A stretch of 64,000 nt of DNA from positions 62,001-126,000 of the forward strand of contig NZ_JAWDKA010000003.1 in assembly GCF_032714615.1 (NCBI RefSeq), in the 5' to 3' direction. Below, one piece after another: positions 26,901 to 34,689 of the stretch. The notes beneath the pieces were generated by a model that was not told the origin of the DNA, searched no databases, and saw only the letters and a program-made list of their open reading frames with translations. This DNA is from Methanorbis furvi (GTDB lineage Archaea; Halobacteriota; Methanomicrobia; Methanomicrobiales; Methanocorpusculaceae). The position numbers and the translations under genes are program-made. Numbering within the stretch: the first letter of the stretch is position 1; each line of letters begins with the position of its first letter.

Positions 26901-27067
26901 GCAGTAATCGCAGACTTCAGTTCGGAAAAATTTGTGACATATGTATCCGCTGCCGCCGGTCCTGCGAGCAGTGCACCTGCGATCAACATAGCTACAAAGA
27001 TCAACAGCAGCCGATGTATCCAACATCTGTACGATACTTTATCCTGAGAATTATCATTCAATGACAT
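23912..27067 (-). CDS. Surface adhesin-like protein with parallel beta-helix and membrane-anchor tail
   Basis: This 1051-residue predicted exported protein has a signal peptide (residues 1-41, hydrophobic core LLLIFVAMLIAGALLAG, cleavage near AAA). A long right-handed beta-helix region (about 60-640) is built of GGGVYV...MSGGTITGNTA units. Two nearly identical 73-residue repeat domains follow (DNA period 219 bp; INGSGTGSYPSGRSVSISAT). Then comes a PGF-pre-PGF-like domain (about 880-960), a Thr/Ser/Ala-rich stalk and a final membrane helix with RRR. The start at 27067 rather than 27112 puts the signal peptide near the N-terminus. A role in attachment is inferred. Confidence 0.88.
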   Translation of the reverse strand: MSLNDNSQDKVSYRCWIHRLLLIFVAMLIAGALLAGPAAADTYVTNFSELKSAITANKDPVIVICENISLTAVLTINSDVTITTDGTDRSLIRYSAYKNSIFKISSGGNLTLTGNDSGILTLDGYNLAVSTNGAGVYVDGGNFTMRNCTITGNKANASGTSKTTYSGGGVYVASGNFTMSGGTITGNTATANGGGVYVASGNFTMSGGTITGNTATANGGGVYVASGNFTMSGGTITDNTAKDSGGVYVQNGGILTMNDSIISDNYGSNAIYFTGTHIIVNNCTISDNNAAGLSCSGNTIVNNCTISGNSGLGLSCGSNAIVNNCTISGNSGTGLSCGSNVIVNNCTISGNSGTSGGGVKGANVTMNSCTISDNTATDGGGVFVNGVFVMNDSTISNNTAIGGSGGGVYIYSSTSTMGTFTMNSGSISDNNAMIASSFYGGGGVYVNGVFVMNGGTITNNTATYGGGVILGVGYNKIFDMKGGTITGNTATGKGGGVYTYGCFTMFGGTITGNTATDKGGGVYLDSNSFSMCDTATISGNIATNGGGIYVVDGTTFNMNGGEISDNSATMNGSEVYLSSSSNPKFWISSASNIGPNTTYIAANTFIKVGFLPSDNKPVVQNITPQNQTEGAKIVQLFTGATAESEDYFTLSPDLKGIALKYSDVSSPPELRIVIINSDYSLTVINGSGTGSYPSGRSVSISATPQSGKEFVNWTSSMGGTFGNNESETTTFIMPDNDATVTATFKDISPTDYSLTVINGSGTGSYPSGRSVSISATPQPDKEFVNWTSSMGGTFGNNESETTTFIMPDNDVTVTANFKNILPTPVPTFRPSVDSSDSKYSDTIIAYIDDTGAASFDNLLGFIRIILPKGTYGTVILNTAPSGVTAPLDSYTVCNITVPEFQGFAQIEFSVPIALLRDQGLTVNDVVLRHYTNGQWVNLPTFYLGEERGAATYVASTSSFSPFAIVYERGGATIVEKSTPQPTASSGTAKTAAATAVPTVADDQTQSANSDSQTISSNSGATAAPTLTQAPASLAGLFAGLLAACLLVRRRV
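26363..26596. repeat. Tandem 78-bp repeats inside the adhesin gene
   Basis: Copies begin at 26363, 26441 and 26519. They are identical over about 70 bases and encode three 26-residue beta-helix rungs (GGGVYVASGNFTMSGGTITG plus NTATAN). The near-identity at third codon positions means recent duplication or gene conversion, and copy number could change between strains. Confidence 0.85.
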
Positions 27068-27120
27068 ACACACACCACATATATTTGGTCGGACAAACAA
27101 TCGCACAGACACTTTTATTC

Positions 27121-27190
27121 AATGAGTGGAGATTTTTTTATCCTATCAGGATAGTATTATGATCGATTCATCCTATTAAATCTACTCATT
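27121..27190. promoter_or_regulatory. Inverted repeat upstream of the adhesin gene
   Basis: AATGAGTGGAGATTT (27121-27135) faces AAATCTACTCATT (27178-27190), with a small palindrome TATCCTATCAGGATA near the centre (27140-27154). It lies directly upstream of the adhesin promoter on the minus strand. It could be an operator or form an RNA hairpin. Confidence 0.45.
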
Positions 27191-27592
27191 CTGTTTTTTA
27201 AATCGAAATACAAGTGAAATACTGGCTTAGTTTTGAAATTTGTGCGTGTCAGTATCCTACCAATTTTATTCAATTTTTGCAAGTTGCCCTCTGACATGCG
27301 CAAGGTTTTCGCCTCATAATTTTGATGTTTGTCGTGAAATTATGGTTAATATTTTTCGTGAGATTGCGTCCTCTCCTGAGAGGATTCAATACATCCAAAA
27401 ACAGGTTTCAAAATAGTGTGCGCGTTCACACTAACCGGCATGACAATACAAACATACTCCCCACACCATTATACATATAATATTATATAAAAATTAACAT
27501 ACATCAACGAAATCCCCCATACATACCTTTCGAAGATCCGGGATTTTGCCAACACCGCTCACCGGACGCTGTTTTCCCCCATTTTTCGGATA

Positions 27593-27603
27593 CCTATATA
27601 TAC
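27593..27603 (+). promoter_or_regulatory. TATA box for the candidate RNA
   Basis: CCTATATATAC has the form of a strong archaeal TATA box. Initiation about 25 bases downstream would start RNA near 27622, just before the structured region. The 400 bases to its left, up to the adhesin, are AT-rich, with another TATA-like stretch near 27479 but no ORF. Confidence 0.5.
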
Positions 27604-27621
27604 TACAAAAGACCACGTTCG

Positions 27622-27815
27622 AACAGCCAATAAATACCAAAGGTATTTTGCGGCGAACACCACCGAAGGGAGGTGACAGAGCTGCGCCAAGCCTCGGGGC
27701 TTACAACGCGCATCAGGAACCCAGGAGAAAGATTACAAATACCCTCGGGCGAAACCGGAGATGTCTGAATCGTTTCAGCCGTCAAAACAGAAACCAATGC
27801 AGACATTAGTTATTT
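27622..27815 (+). ncRNA. Candidate structured RNA with mutually exclusive hairpins
   Basis: In an AT-rich gap of over 1 kb this stretch is clearly GC-richer and dense in pairing. GGTATTT (27642-27648) can pair with AAATACC on its left (27632-27638) or on its right (27737-27743), as in a switch. The right pairing encloses GCGGC/GCTGC (27650/27681) with CACC/GGTG inside, and AAGCC/GGCTT (27689/27698). A further helix ATGTCTG/CAGACAT (27761/27800) follows. No Rfam family was recognised. Reading frames on either strand do not look like proteins. Confidence 0.5.
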
Positions 27816-28157
27816 TCGCCGTCACAGATGATTAGCTTATCGGCGGTCATCCTTTCAGTATTGCCGTTGGTCATACATCTGAAGTATATCATATGTCAGA
27901 TATCAACGACGGAGTTTCTCAGATACTGATGCACAAAAGTTCCGGCCACACTCATCCACCTGATGATGAATGAGTATTCCACTACTCTTGTGTACTATAT
28001 TTGTTTTTCTTTGTATAAGAATATACTTCGATGGTTGTTATTGGACAGAGCGCAAAAAAGGCGTTTTCGAAAAAAATGTGGATATTTTTTCACGAGGGTG
28101 TCTAACCGCGCAGAAACAACTGACATATGATATATGATGTATATCTCCAGAGACATC

Positions 28158-28694
28158 ATGACAGAACTAATTAATTACGTGAGAAAAACACTTTACGCAG
28201 TCCTTACCGACAAAGAGTACTGCACATTCGGCGAACTCATTCACCGAATGGGATTTGCCAACAAAACCGCTTATCTTACCTCGGTCATCCAGCACAGCCT
28301 TTACGGATACCATGCCAGGCTCTCCATACCCGCAGGAGAACTGGACCCTGATGCAGGGGCATGGATACAGTACCGGAAACGAATGATGCAGGATGAGGAC
28401 AGACTTCGTCAGAACTATTTTGATGTGCTGACCGATCTTGCATTTCCAGTGATCGCAACACGCGGTGGTCAGCGTGCGTTTCATCTGCTGGAACAGGAGA
28501 TAACAGACGCGATCGCTGACCGTGCCGGGATCGTTCCGACAGGAGATCAGATGCGGTACTGGATGCAGGTGTATGAGACGATCTTCGCCGAACAGCTGGC
28601 AGAGTACCGGACAAACCTCAACTATGAGGCGAGGATTGCAGAGGAGCGCGATCGGATGCAGGAGAGTATGAGTGCAGAGGTCGTCGATGAGTGA
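28158..28694 (+). CDS. Hypothetical protein, accessory gene 1
   Basis: A 178-residue, mostly helical, charged protein of unrecognised family. Segments such as YCTFGELIHRMGFANKTAYL (about 22-41) could form a helix-turn-helix, but this is weak. The C-terminal 40 residues are Glu/Arg-rich and may be coiled coil. The ATG at 28158 and a codon-24-bases-earlier start at 28134 are both possible, and neither has a Shine-Dalgarno. It lies 340 bases after the candidate RNA and heads a run of four small unknown genes. Confidence 0.6.
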   Translation: MTELINYVRKTLYAVLTDKEYCTFGELIHRMGFANKTAYLTSVIQHSLYGYHARLSIPAGELDPDAGAWIQYRKRMMQDEDRLRQNYFDVLTDLAFPVIATRGGQRAFHLLEQEITDAIADRAGIVPTGDQMRYWMQVYETIFAEQLAEYRTNLNYEARIAEERDRMQESMSAEVVDE

Positions 28695-28816
28695 CTTCCC
28701 GAAGGGAAGGAGCGGAGCATGGAACGAAGTGACATGCGACTGTGACTCCCCGAAGGGGAGGAACGACTCCTCGTTATCTCTTACTCTTCGCAAAACCGGT
28801 GAAGCGGAGGTAACTA

Positions 28817-29089
28817 TTGACTGAAAGTTCAGGATACTTTGGCAGTACCTACTGTTGCCCTGCTTGCGGCTCCTCTTTTTCTTTAATTCTTCGTGAAATC
28901 ACCGGCACCGGCATTGTCGACGGAGCGCCCGTTCTTCGCTGCCCGGCATGTCATGCTGATACCGCAATCCGTGTCAGCCAGTCGGAGATGCGAACGATTA
29001 CGACGTATGTTTTAAGCAGAACAGAGGCAAAGAAGCTGATTCAGTCACGCATACAGGAGAAAAGAAATCCTGTTAAGGGAGGCATATGA
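28817..29089 (+). CDS. Small double-knuckle zinc-ribbon protein, accessory gene 2
   Basis: The 90-residue protein has CPAC-type knuckles, CCPAC near residue 13-17 and CPAC near 41-44, so it probably binds one zinc. The start is a TTG at 28817, selected by a strong Shine-Dalgarno GGAGGT seven bases upstream. The tail is basic and would suit nucleic-acid contact. No family recognised. Confidence 0.6.
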   Translation: MTESSGYFGSTYCCPACGSSFSLILREITGTGIVDGAPVLRCPACHADTAIRVSQSEMRTITTYVLSRTEAKKLIQSRIQEKRNPVKGGI

Positions 29090-29152
29090 CAGAATCATGC
29101 AGAAGAAGTATCTTGAAAACAGACACAAATTTTCACAAAAACAGGACTCCCC

Positions 29153-29671
29153 ATGACGTATACCCCTTTTAACACCGAACATTTTCTCACCGCAACCCTT
29201 CCGCGGATTCATCCGCGCCCCAAAGATGCGTTTGAGGCAGCACTGCACAGCCGCGACCTTGCGTACGCGTTTGAAGGTTTCCACTTCGGATTTCTTGAAC
29301 AGTATCATACAGATATCGAGATGATTCGCGCAGAAAACTGCGAAAGCGTGGAGTACCGGATTTTCTGGCCGACGAAGACGGTCTACGAAGTAAACGTAGA
29401 GAAGCTGAGACTTGACCGGCCGGAGATTCATGAGAAGATTGTGCATCTGCGAAGCTCGGATGCGGAGAAGTTCCTCGGCCGCGGGTATTTGTACAGCTGT
29501 GCAAAGAGTGTCGCAGGCGACCGGGTGGTGCCGTACGAACGGGTGAATCTTCAGGATCTCAGGAAGCATCTTGCGCCTGAGGAGATGACAGCGTATGTTG
29601 TTGCAAAGGAACGCGTGGCAGGCCCTGAGATCATCACTGCGGCGGAGGCGGAAGTATATGGTCTGGCGTGA
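29153..29671 (+). CDS. Hypothetical protein, accessory gene 3
   Basis: A 172-residue soluble protein of unrecognised family. It is rich in aromatic and charged residues with no clear motif. The ATG at 29153 is preceded by CAGGACT. The gene overlaps the next one by 14 bases, so the two are translated together. Confidence 0.6.
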   Translation: MTYTPFNTEHFLTATLPRIHPRPKDAFEAALHSRDLAYAFEGFHFGFLEQYHTDIEMIRAENCESVEYRIFWPTKTVYEVNVEKLRLDRPEIHEKIVHLRSSDAEKFLGRGYLYSCAKSVAGDRVVPYERVNLQDLRKHLAPEEMTAYVVAKERVAGPEIITAAEAEVYGLA

Positions 29672-29855
29672 TCATCCTGATCTTTGTGATCGAAAGGTTT
29701 TGAAAAGGCAGTTATTTTCTGGTATGACGGTAGAGGAGATTGCTCTCCGGAACGGTTGTACGCGCGGGACGGTGCGGGCGGCTATGCACCATCACCGGCT
29801 GCGAAGACCGTTAGTGCAGGTGTCGGAGAAAGAGCGGGAGATCCTCCGGCTCTAA
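29658..29855 (+). CDS. Small helix-turn-helix protein, accessory gene 4
   Basis: 65 residues. The central part MTVEEIALRNGCTRGTVRAA (about 23-42) is a good helix-turn-helix, as in small sigma-like or phage-type DNA-binding proteins. The ATG at 29658 lies inside the end of accessory gene 3. It may regulate the cluster or belong to a decayed virus or plasmid; neither is shown. Confidence 0.6.
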   Translation: MVWRDHPDLCDRKVLKRQLFSGMTVEEIALRNGCTRGTVRAAMHHHRLRRPLVQVSEKEREILRL

Positions 29856-29902
29856 TTTTTTTTGGTGTGACGTAAGTGTACTGTTGGAGTGGCGAGTGGG
29901 CA

Positions 29903-30325
29903 TGACGAGGAAAAACAGCCACAGATTCACACAGATTCCAAATTTGCCAATCGCTGTTATCTTGCGTTCGGTCGGGACTCCGGCTAATCGCCTCCGTCCG
30001 TTTCGACCTCACTGGATAACAGCTGGCAAATTTTTCGGTTTCCTGTTGAAGTGATCTGTGGTTTTGCTTGAAAAAACCAGTTACAGTATCACACAAATTA
30101 TATTTTTTAGATTTTTTTAAATGTATTGCAGGAGAGAGTGGAGACATAATGGGAAAAAAACCACACACACCACTCCAACAAAAAACCGAAAAATTTGCCA
30201 GTCATTATCCAGTGAGGTCGAAAAGGACGCAGGCGATTAGCCGGAGTCCCGACCGAACGCAAGATAATGACGATTGGCAAATTTGGAATCTGTGTGAATC
30301 TGTGGCGGTTTTTTCCTCGTAATTC
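29903..30325. repeat. Two ~160-bp palindromic units in inverted orientation
   Basis: The left unit (about 29903-30062) and the right unit (about 30161-30325) are reverse complements at more than 85% by eye, including CCACAGATTCACACAGATTC and TCGGGACTCCGGCTAATCGC. Each unit has its own internal inverted repeat, AAATTTGCCA with GATAACAGC-TGGCAAATTT. About 100 AT-rich bases separate them. They fill the 29856-30374 gap and bear no obvious resemblance to the CACGG family. Confidence 0.8.
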
Positions 30326-30374
30326 CCACTAACCACTTCAACAGTACACATTTAACAGAAAAGAGAAGAAAGAA

Positions 30375-30806
30375 TCAGCACATACCAGAGTATCGTTTAT
30401 CCGTATAGATCAAACGTCGCCACTCAAGGCGTCGTGGATTTCCAAAATTGAACAGCAGACCAACAGGAATCCCCGTTGCCTTCAGATAATTCACCAGTTG
30501 TGCCTCATCCTCTTTCGTGAGCTCTTTCTTTGCTTTCAGTTCCAGAATGATATTCCCAAAACACATAAGGTCCGCCTTATAGTAACTTGGCAGCTTAACC
30601 TCTTTGTAAAAAATATTCACCAGTTTTTCCTGCTCATACGAAAAATCCCGTGCGGCAAATTCAACCCCCAGCGCATCGCGATACACATTCTCCAAAAAAC
30701 CAGACCCCAGAATATTATACACCTCCATTGCAGCACCAATTATTTTATGTGTATCATCAGCAAGCAGCCCGCAATAACAGTCATCATCACGCATAATTGA
30801 TGACAT
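30375..30806 (-). CDS. GxxExxY protein (PD-(D/E)xK nuclease-like)
   Basis: A 143-residue member of the GxxExxY family: GFLENVY at residues 36-42 gives the name. The nuclease-like core Asp79...Glu89-Leu-Lys91 (KADL, LELKAKK) fits the PD-(D/E)xK fold. Its function is not established. Such genes often lie in variable regions and next to repeats, as here. The ATG at 30806 is preferred over the TTG at 30815. The minus-strand orientation separates it from the four accessory genes. Confidence 0.85.
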   Translation of the reverse strand: MSSIMRDDDCYCGLLADDTHKIIGAAMEVYNILGSGFLENVYRDALGVEFAARDFSYEQEKLVNIFYKEVKLPSYYKADLMCFGNIILELKAKKELTKEDEAQLVNYLKATGIPVGLLFNFGNPRRLEWRRLIYTDKRYSGMC

Positions 30807-30893
30807 TGATCCCAATCATCATAAATACATCACCACATCAAAATTTGCATAAATATCTGCGAGGCAGAGCACGGGCTGCGCCCATGCAAAGCC

Positions 30894-31370
30894 TTACTTA
30901 TGATACGGCTCGTTTCTGAGAATACGAAAACCCCGGTAAACCTGTTCAAAAAGAATCAGCCGGATCATCGTGTGCGTAAACGTGAGCCGGGAAAACGACA
31001 CTTTCCGCTCAGCCGCCGCAAGCACCGCAGGCGACAGGCCCAGGGGACCGCCGATGATAAAACAGATATTTCTGCCGCCGAGCTCCGCAGTGCCAAACAG
31101 CGACGACAACTCCTCGCTTGAGATCAGCGGCGCGTACGGATCAAGCACAACAGTCATGAAACCGTCCCGCACACTCTCCAGAATCTTTTCCCCCTCCCGC
31201 TCCTTGACAAGCATCTCAGAAGATTTTGACGCACCGTCAGGAACTTTTACCTCGGAAAGCTCGGTCACAAAAACAGATGCATAGGGTTTCAGCCGTTTGG
31301 AAAACTCGGCGATTCCCTCATTCAGATACGCATCCTTAATCCTGCCGACACACAGGATCTGAATCTGCAT
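30894..31370 (-). CDS. rlmH: 23S rRNA (pseudouridine-N3)-methyltransferase RlmH
   Basis: 158 residues with the SPOUT fold marks: MQIQILCVGRIKDAYLNEGI at the start, FIIGGPLG (about 103-110) in the SAM-binding knot, and the ending TFTHTMIRLILFEQVYRGFRI. RlmH methylates the pseudouridine in helix 69 of 23S rRNA. It is mainly bacterial and present in some methanogens. It lies five bases after the TPR gene on the same strand. Confidence 0.93.
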   Translation of the reverse strand: MQIQILCVGRIKDAYLNEGIAEFSKRLKPYASVFVTELSEVKVPDGASKSSEMLVKEREGEKILESVRDGFMTVVLDPYAPLISSEELSSLFGTAELGGRNICFIIGGPLGLSPAVLAAAERKVSFSRLTFTHTMIRLILFEQVYRGFRILRNEPYHK

Positions 31371-31375
31371 AAATT

Positions 31376-34300
31376 TCAGCTCTCTTCGGTGTCAGAGAGT
31401 TCCGAGAGCTCCACAACTTTGGACAGACAGTCCACTGCCTCACGCAGATGACCGGACTGTTCAAGCGCTCGTCCCTTCAGATGCCAGGCAGGAACATGAT
31501 CAGGATGATCAGCAAGAATCTTTTCAGCTGCCGTCACCGCAAGATCAAATCTGCTCTGCTGCAGACAGATGAGACCGCGGCAGTAGTAGATATCAGGATC
31601 AACAGCGCCGGAACGTTCCGCCTTCTCCAGCTGTGCAAGAGCTTCGGCAGGTCTGCCGCAGAGCATCTGCATGAACGCAAGGCCGGAAAGGATGAACGGA
31701 TTTTTCGGCTCAACCTGCAGTGCAGCCTCAAACGCCTCAATCGACATCGGAAGGTTGCCGAGCTTGACCAGCATCATCGCTTTTTGCAGATGAGCGAAGC
31801 TGTTTTTCGGATAAAGACTGATCAGCTTGTCATAGCATTTTGCAGACTCAAGATACTTGCCTGATCTCCCCAGCACATCGGCAAGCGCAAACAGCGCCGT
31901 CGTGTTGTCCGCATTTTTGGAAACCAGATCAGAAAACTCGCGAACCGCATCAGCGGTTTTTCCGGCATTTGCAAGAGCGGACGCATATGCGTAGCGTGCC
32001 GCATCATCGGCCGGGCGTTCGGCAAGCATTTGTGCATATGCATCAGCAGACTCCTCATACCGTCCCAGCTGAAGCAGGCACTCAGCGCGCAGACGAAGCG
32101 TCACCGGATCTTTCGGGTTTGCTTCAAGCAGCATATCGTAGCCGGCAAGAGCCTCTTCATAGTTGCCCTGAACCAGATAGATGGAGGATAGTCTGCGAAT
32201 AACATCCAGACTTGTTGCACCGCTGCCGAGATACTGTGCATAGATCTCAAGAGCCTCATCGTACTTCTGCATCTGTTCAAGGACCGACGCCAGATCAAGC
32301 ATGGCCTTGGTATCATGCTCATCTGCATCGATCAGTCTGTGCAGAACCTCAGCCGCCTCCGGGAACTTGCCAAGAGCGGTCAGAGCAGCGGCCTTGTCGC
32401 GAAGTGCGGCGGTGTTGCCAGGTTCAATCTCCAGAACTTTGTCCATACCAATCGAGGTTTCGCGGAAATCGCCGCTGATAAAGTGCAGATGACCAAGACC
32501 GAACCACACATGGGCATTGTCCGGAGCAACTGCAGCAACTCTGGAGTAGTAGTCTGCTGCTTCATCATATCTGCCGAGGGCTGTACAGAGATCGCCGCCG
32601 AGGACCAGAAGGTCTGTACTCTCCTCACCATTTTTGAGTGCAAGAACAACAGCGTCTGCCGCCTCCTCGTTTCTGCCAAGACCGGCACAGAGTTTTGCGA
32701 CCTGCACCGCAACTCCGGGTATCTCAGGATAGTCACGCAGAACACCTGCGTAGGTGTCAACTGCCGCAGCTGCATTGCCGCCTTCGGCCTGCACACGGGC
32801 AAGTGCGATCAGCACGCCCGGATGACCGGGGAGAAGCTGTTCGGCAGCTGCGAGAGCTTCGCCAGCCTCTGCATATCTGCCGAGCATCTCGCGGCATGCG
32901 GCAGCACCGATGTATGCCGCGGGCGTCTGCGGCGACAGACCGATCACCTGTTCATAGTAGGGCAGAGCCTCTGCATACTTTCCGCTGCGGAAAAGCACGT
33001 CTCCTGATCCGAACAGGAGTGAAACATCCTGCGGCATGCTCTCCAGAAGATGGGAGTAGGCGGTTGCGGCCTCAGTGTATTTTCCGATGCCTGCCCATGA
33101 CTCCGCAACACCGAAGAATGCCGGATTGTTGTCAGGCGCCATGCGGATGATGTTCTCCCAGGACGCTGCGGCCTCTTTGTATCTGCCGATGCGCATCATG
33201 GAGGAGGCGTAGAGTTCGTGAGCTGCAAGGGAGTCTGGATCTTTGGCAATGACGCGGGACGCGACATCGGCCGCAGACTGGTAGTGGGAAAGTGCTGCAA
33301 GGCATTTTCCATGCAGAAGCTGCAGGTCAAGCCGGTCGGGAGCCGCGTCAAGTACGCGGACTGCGGTCTTGTCAGCCTCCGCATACCTACCGAGCGCCGA
33401 AAGTGCAAAGCTCTGCATGGTCGCAAGTCCCACGTTGACTGCGCCGATCTCAGGTTTTGCCATGGCGGCGGCACCGGTGGGTGCGGAGTTGTTGAACAGC
33501 TGCATGTCGTTGTCCTCGTCCTGGAACCATTTCATTCTGGACTGTGACCGTGAGCCGTCGCCGCCGAGTTTGTCCATGCGGGCAAAGCTCTCAACAGCCT
33601 CTTTGTATCTGCCGGAAAGGTACTCGGCGCATCCTTTCATGTACCAGACCGATGCATTGCCCTGATTGAGATGAACCATCTCAAGGAATGCCTCAGACGC
33701 ACGTTTCATGTTTCCTGAAAGGAAGGAGACGATACCAAGCAGATACCAGAGTTCAGCGTTCGCATATCCGCGTGCGAGAACTTTTTCCAGCTGCACCGAG
33801 GACTCACGGCTGTTGCCGTCCCAGAAGAGACAGAGGGCACGCCGGACGGTGACGGTGATGTCGGTGTCTGAGGAGTACTGCTGGACCATGCCGTAGGATG
33901 CGGCAGCATCCTTGTATTTGCCCATGCTCTCTTCAAGCCGTGCGCGGCGGTACCAGCCGGACGGTTCACTCTCCGGCAGGGCTGCATAGCGCTGCAGGGC
34001 ACCGTCACGGTCGCCGAGCATCTCGCAGCAGAACGCGGCAGACGAGGTGAACATGCCGTGGTTGTCCGCAGGAACAGATCCCAGCTGGTCAAAAAGGGTC
34101 TTTGCTTCGGCAAAGTTTCCGGCACGCATGATCAGCTCCACAAGACGGATTCTGAGTCTGCGGTCTTCGGGCCGGAGGGAGGAGAGATGACCGCAGACAG
34201 CTGCTGCATCGGCATATCTGCCGATACGTTCCAGCCATTCGCATTTGAGTTCCTGTAAGTACGGCTCGCTGTCGCCAAGTGTTACATGGCTGATGGCAGA

Positions 34301-34606
34301 GACCGCTTCATCAAATCTGCCGGCATCGGCGAGAAGTGTGGAGAGCGTAATCCATGCATCCGTATTTTTCGGGTCAAGGTCGGTTGCTTTCTGCAGAGAT
34401 TTGGCAGCATTTTCATGCTGGCCGGACCGGTTCTGTGAAACGCCGAGACGATACCAGAGGGAACTGTTCTGAGGTTCGTGCTCGACTGCTCTGGCGAAAC
34501 TCTTCGCCGCATCTTCATAGAGTCCTTTCTCAAACGACAGCTCTCCACGGGGGGTCCACGGGTTCTGCCGATCATTTTTGCCAAACAGGCCTCCAATATC
34601 AACCAT
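31376..34606 (-). CDS. Giant tetratricopeptide-repeat protein
   Basis: About 1076 residues, made almost wholly of ~34-residue TPR units (A..W..LG......Y.EA...Y), about 28-30 in number, from residue 20 to the C-terminus. No signal peptide or membrane helix is seen, so it is probably a cytoplasmic scaffold. The start at 34606 (MVDIGGLFGKNDRQNP) is preferred, because the longer frame to 34651 adds unlike residues. No enzymatic domain was seen. Confidence 0.9.
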   Translation of the reverse strand: MVDIGGLFGKNDRQNPWTPRGELSFEKGLYEDAAKSFARAVEHEPQNSSLWYRLGVSQNRSGQHENAAKSLQKATDLDPKNTDAWITLSTLLADAGRFDEAVSAISHVTLGDSEPYLQELKCEWLERIGRYADAAAVCGHLSSLRPEDRRLRIRLVELIMRAGNFAEAKTLFDQLGSVPADNHGMFTSSAAFCCEMLGDRDGALQRYAALPESEPSGWYRRARLEESMGKYKDAAASYGMVQQYSSDTDITVTVRRALCLFWDGNSRESSVQLEKVLARGYANAELWYLLGIVSFLSGNMKRASEAFLEMVHLNQGNASVWYMKGCAEYLSGRYKEAVESFARMDKLGGDGSRSQSRMKWFQDEDNDMQLFNNSAPTGAAAMAKPEIGAVNVGLATMQSFALSALGRYAEADKTAVRVLDAAPDRLDLQLLHGKCLAALSHYQSAADVASRVIAKDPDSLAAHELYASSMMRIGRYKEAAASWENIIRMAPDNNPAFFGVAESWAGIGKYTEAATAYSHLLESMPQDVSLLFGSGDVLFRSGKYAEALPYYEQVIGLSPQTPAAYIGAAACREMLGRYAEAGEALAAAEQLLPGHPGVLIALARVQAEGGNAAAAVDTYAGVLRDYPEIPGVAVQVAKLCAGLGRNEEAADAVVLALKNGEESTDLLVLGGDLCTALGRYDEAADYYSRVAAVAPDNAHVWFGLGHLHFISGDFRETSIGMDKVLEIEPGNTAALRDKAAALTALGKFPEAAEVLHRLIDADEHDTKAMLDLASVLEQMQKYDEALEIYAQYLGSGATSLDVIRRLSSIYLVQGNYEEALAGYDMLLEANPKDPVTLRLRAECLLQLGRYEESADAYAQMLAERPADDAARYAYASALANAGKTADAVREFSDLVSKNADNTTALFALADVLGRSGKYLESAKCYDKLISLYPKNSFAHLQKAMMLVKLGNLPMSIEAFEAALQVEPKNPFILSGLAFMQMLCGRPAEALAQLEKAERSGAVDPDIYYCRGLICLQQSRFDLAVTAAEKILADHPDHVPAWHLKGRALEQSGHLREAVDCLSKVVELSELSDTEES

Positions 34607-34689
34607 ATGCGTATTCCTCAGATTAAGAGTATAGTATGTTTGGTCTTGCATACTATACCATGTTTCTGCCGGGCATTACATTTTCAATC

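Noticed and set aside
23912-27067. Chlamydial polymorphic outer-membrane protein
   Set aside because: The beta-helix rungs look alike, but the archaeal signal, PGF-pre-PGF-like domain and C-terminal membrane anchor mark a methanogen surface protein.
27655-27740. CACCGAAGGGA and CAGGA words recalling a glycine riboswitch
   Set aside because: The second conserved half (AGGCAAAAGGAC-type) and correct spacing are absent.
27546-27809. ORFs on both strands over the RNA candidate
   Set aside because: They run across the TATA box or lack start signals, and their residues are unlike real proteins.
27820-27860. ACAGA...GCTTATCGG words resembling the 3' conserved region of RNase P RNA
   Set aside because: The other universally conserved parts, above all GAGGAAAGTCC, are missing in the preceding 300 bases, so the likeness is probably chance.
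27897-27975. 26-codon ORF starting MSDINDGVSQ
   Set aside because: No ribosome site or hydrophobic or zinc feature; too short to support without conservation.
29045-29569. 174-codon minus-strand ORF opposite accessory gene 3
   Set aside because: Antisense shadow; accessory gene 3 has the better start and coupling to its neighbour.
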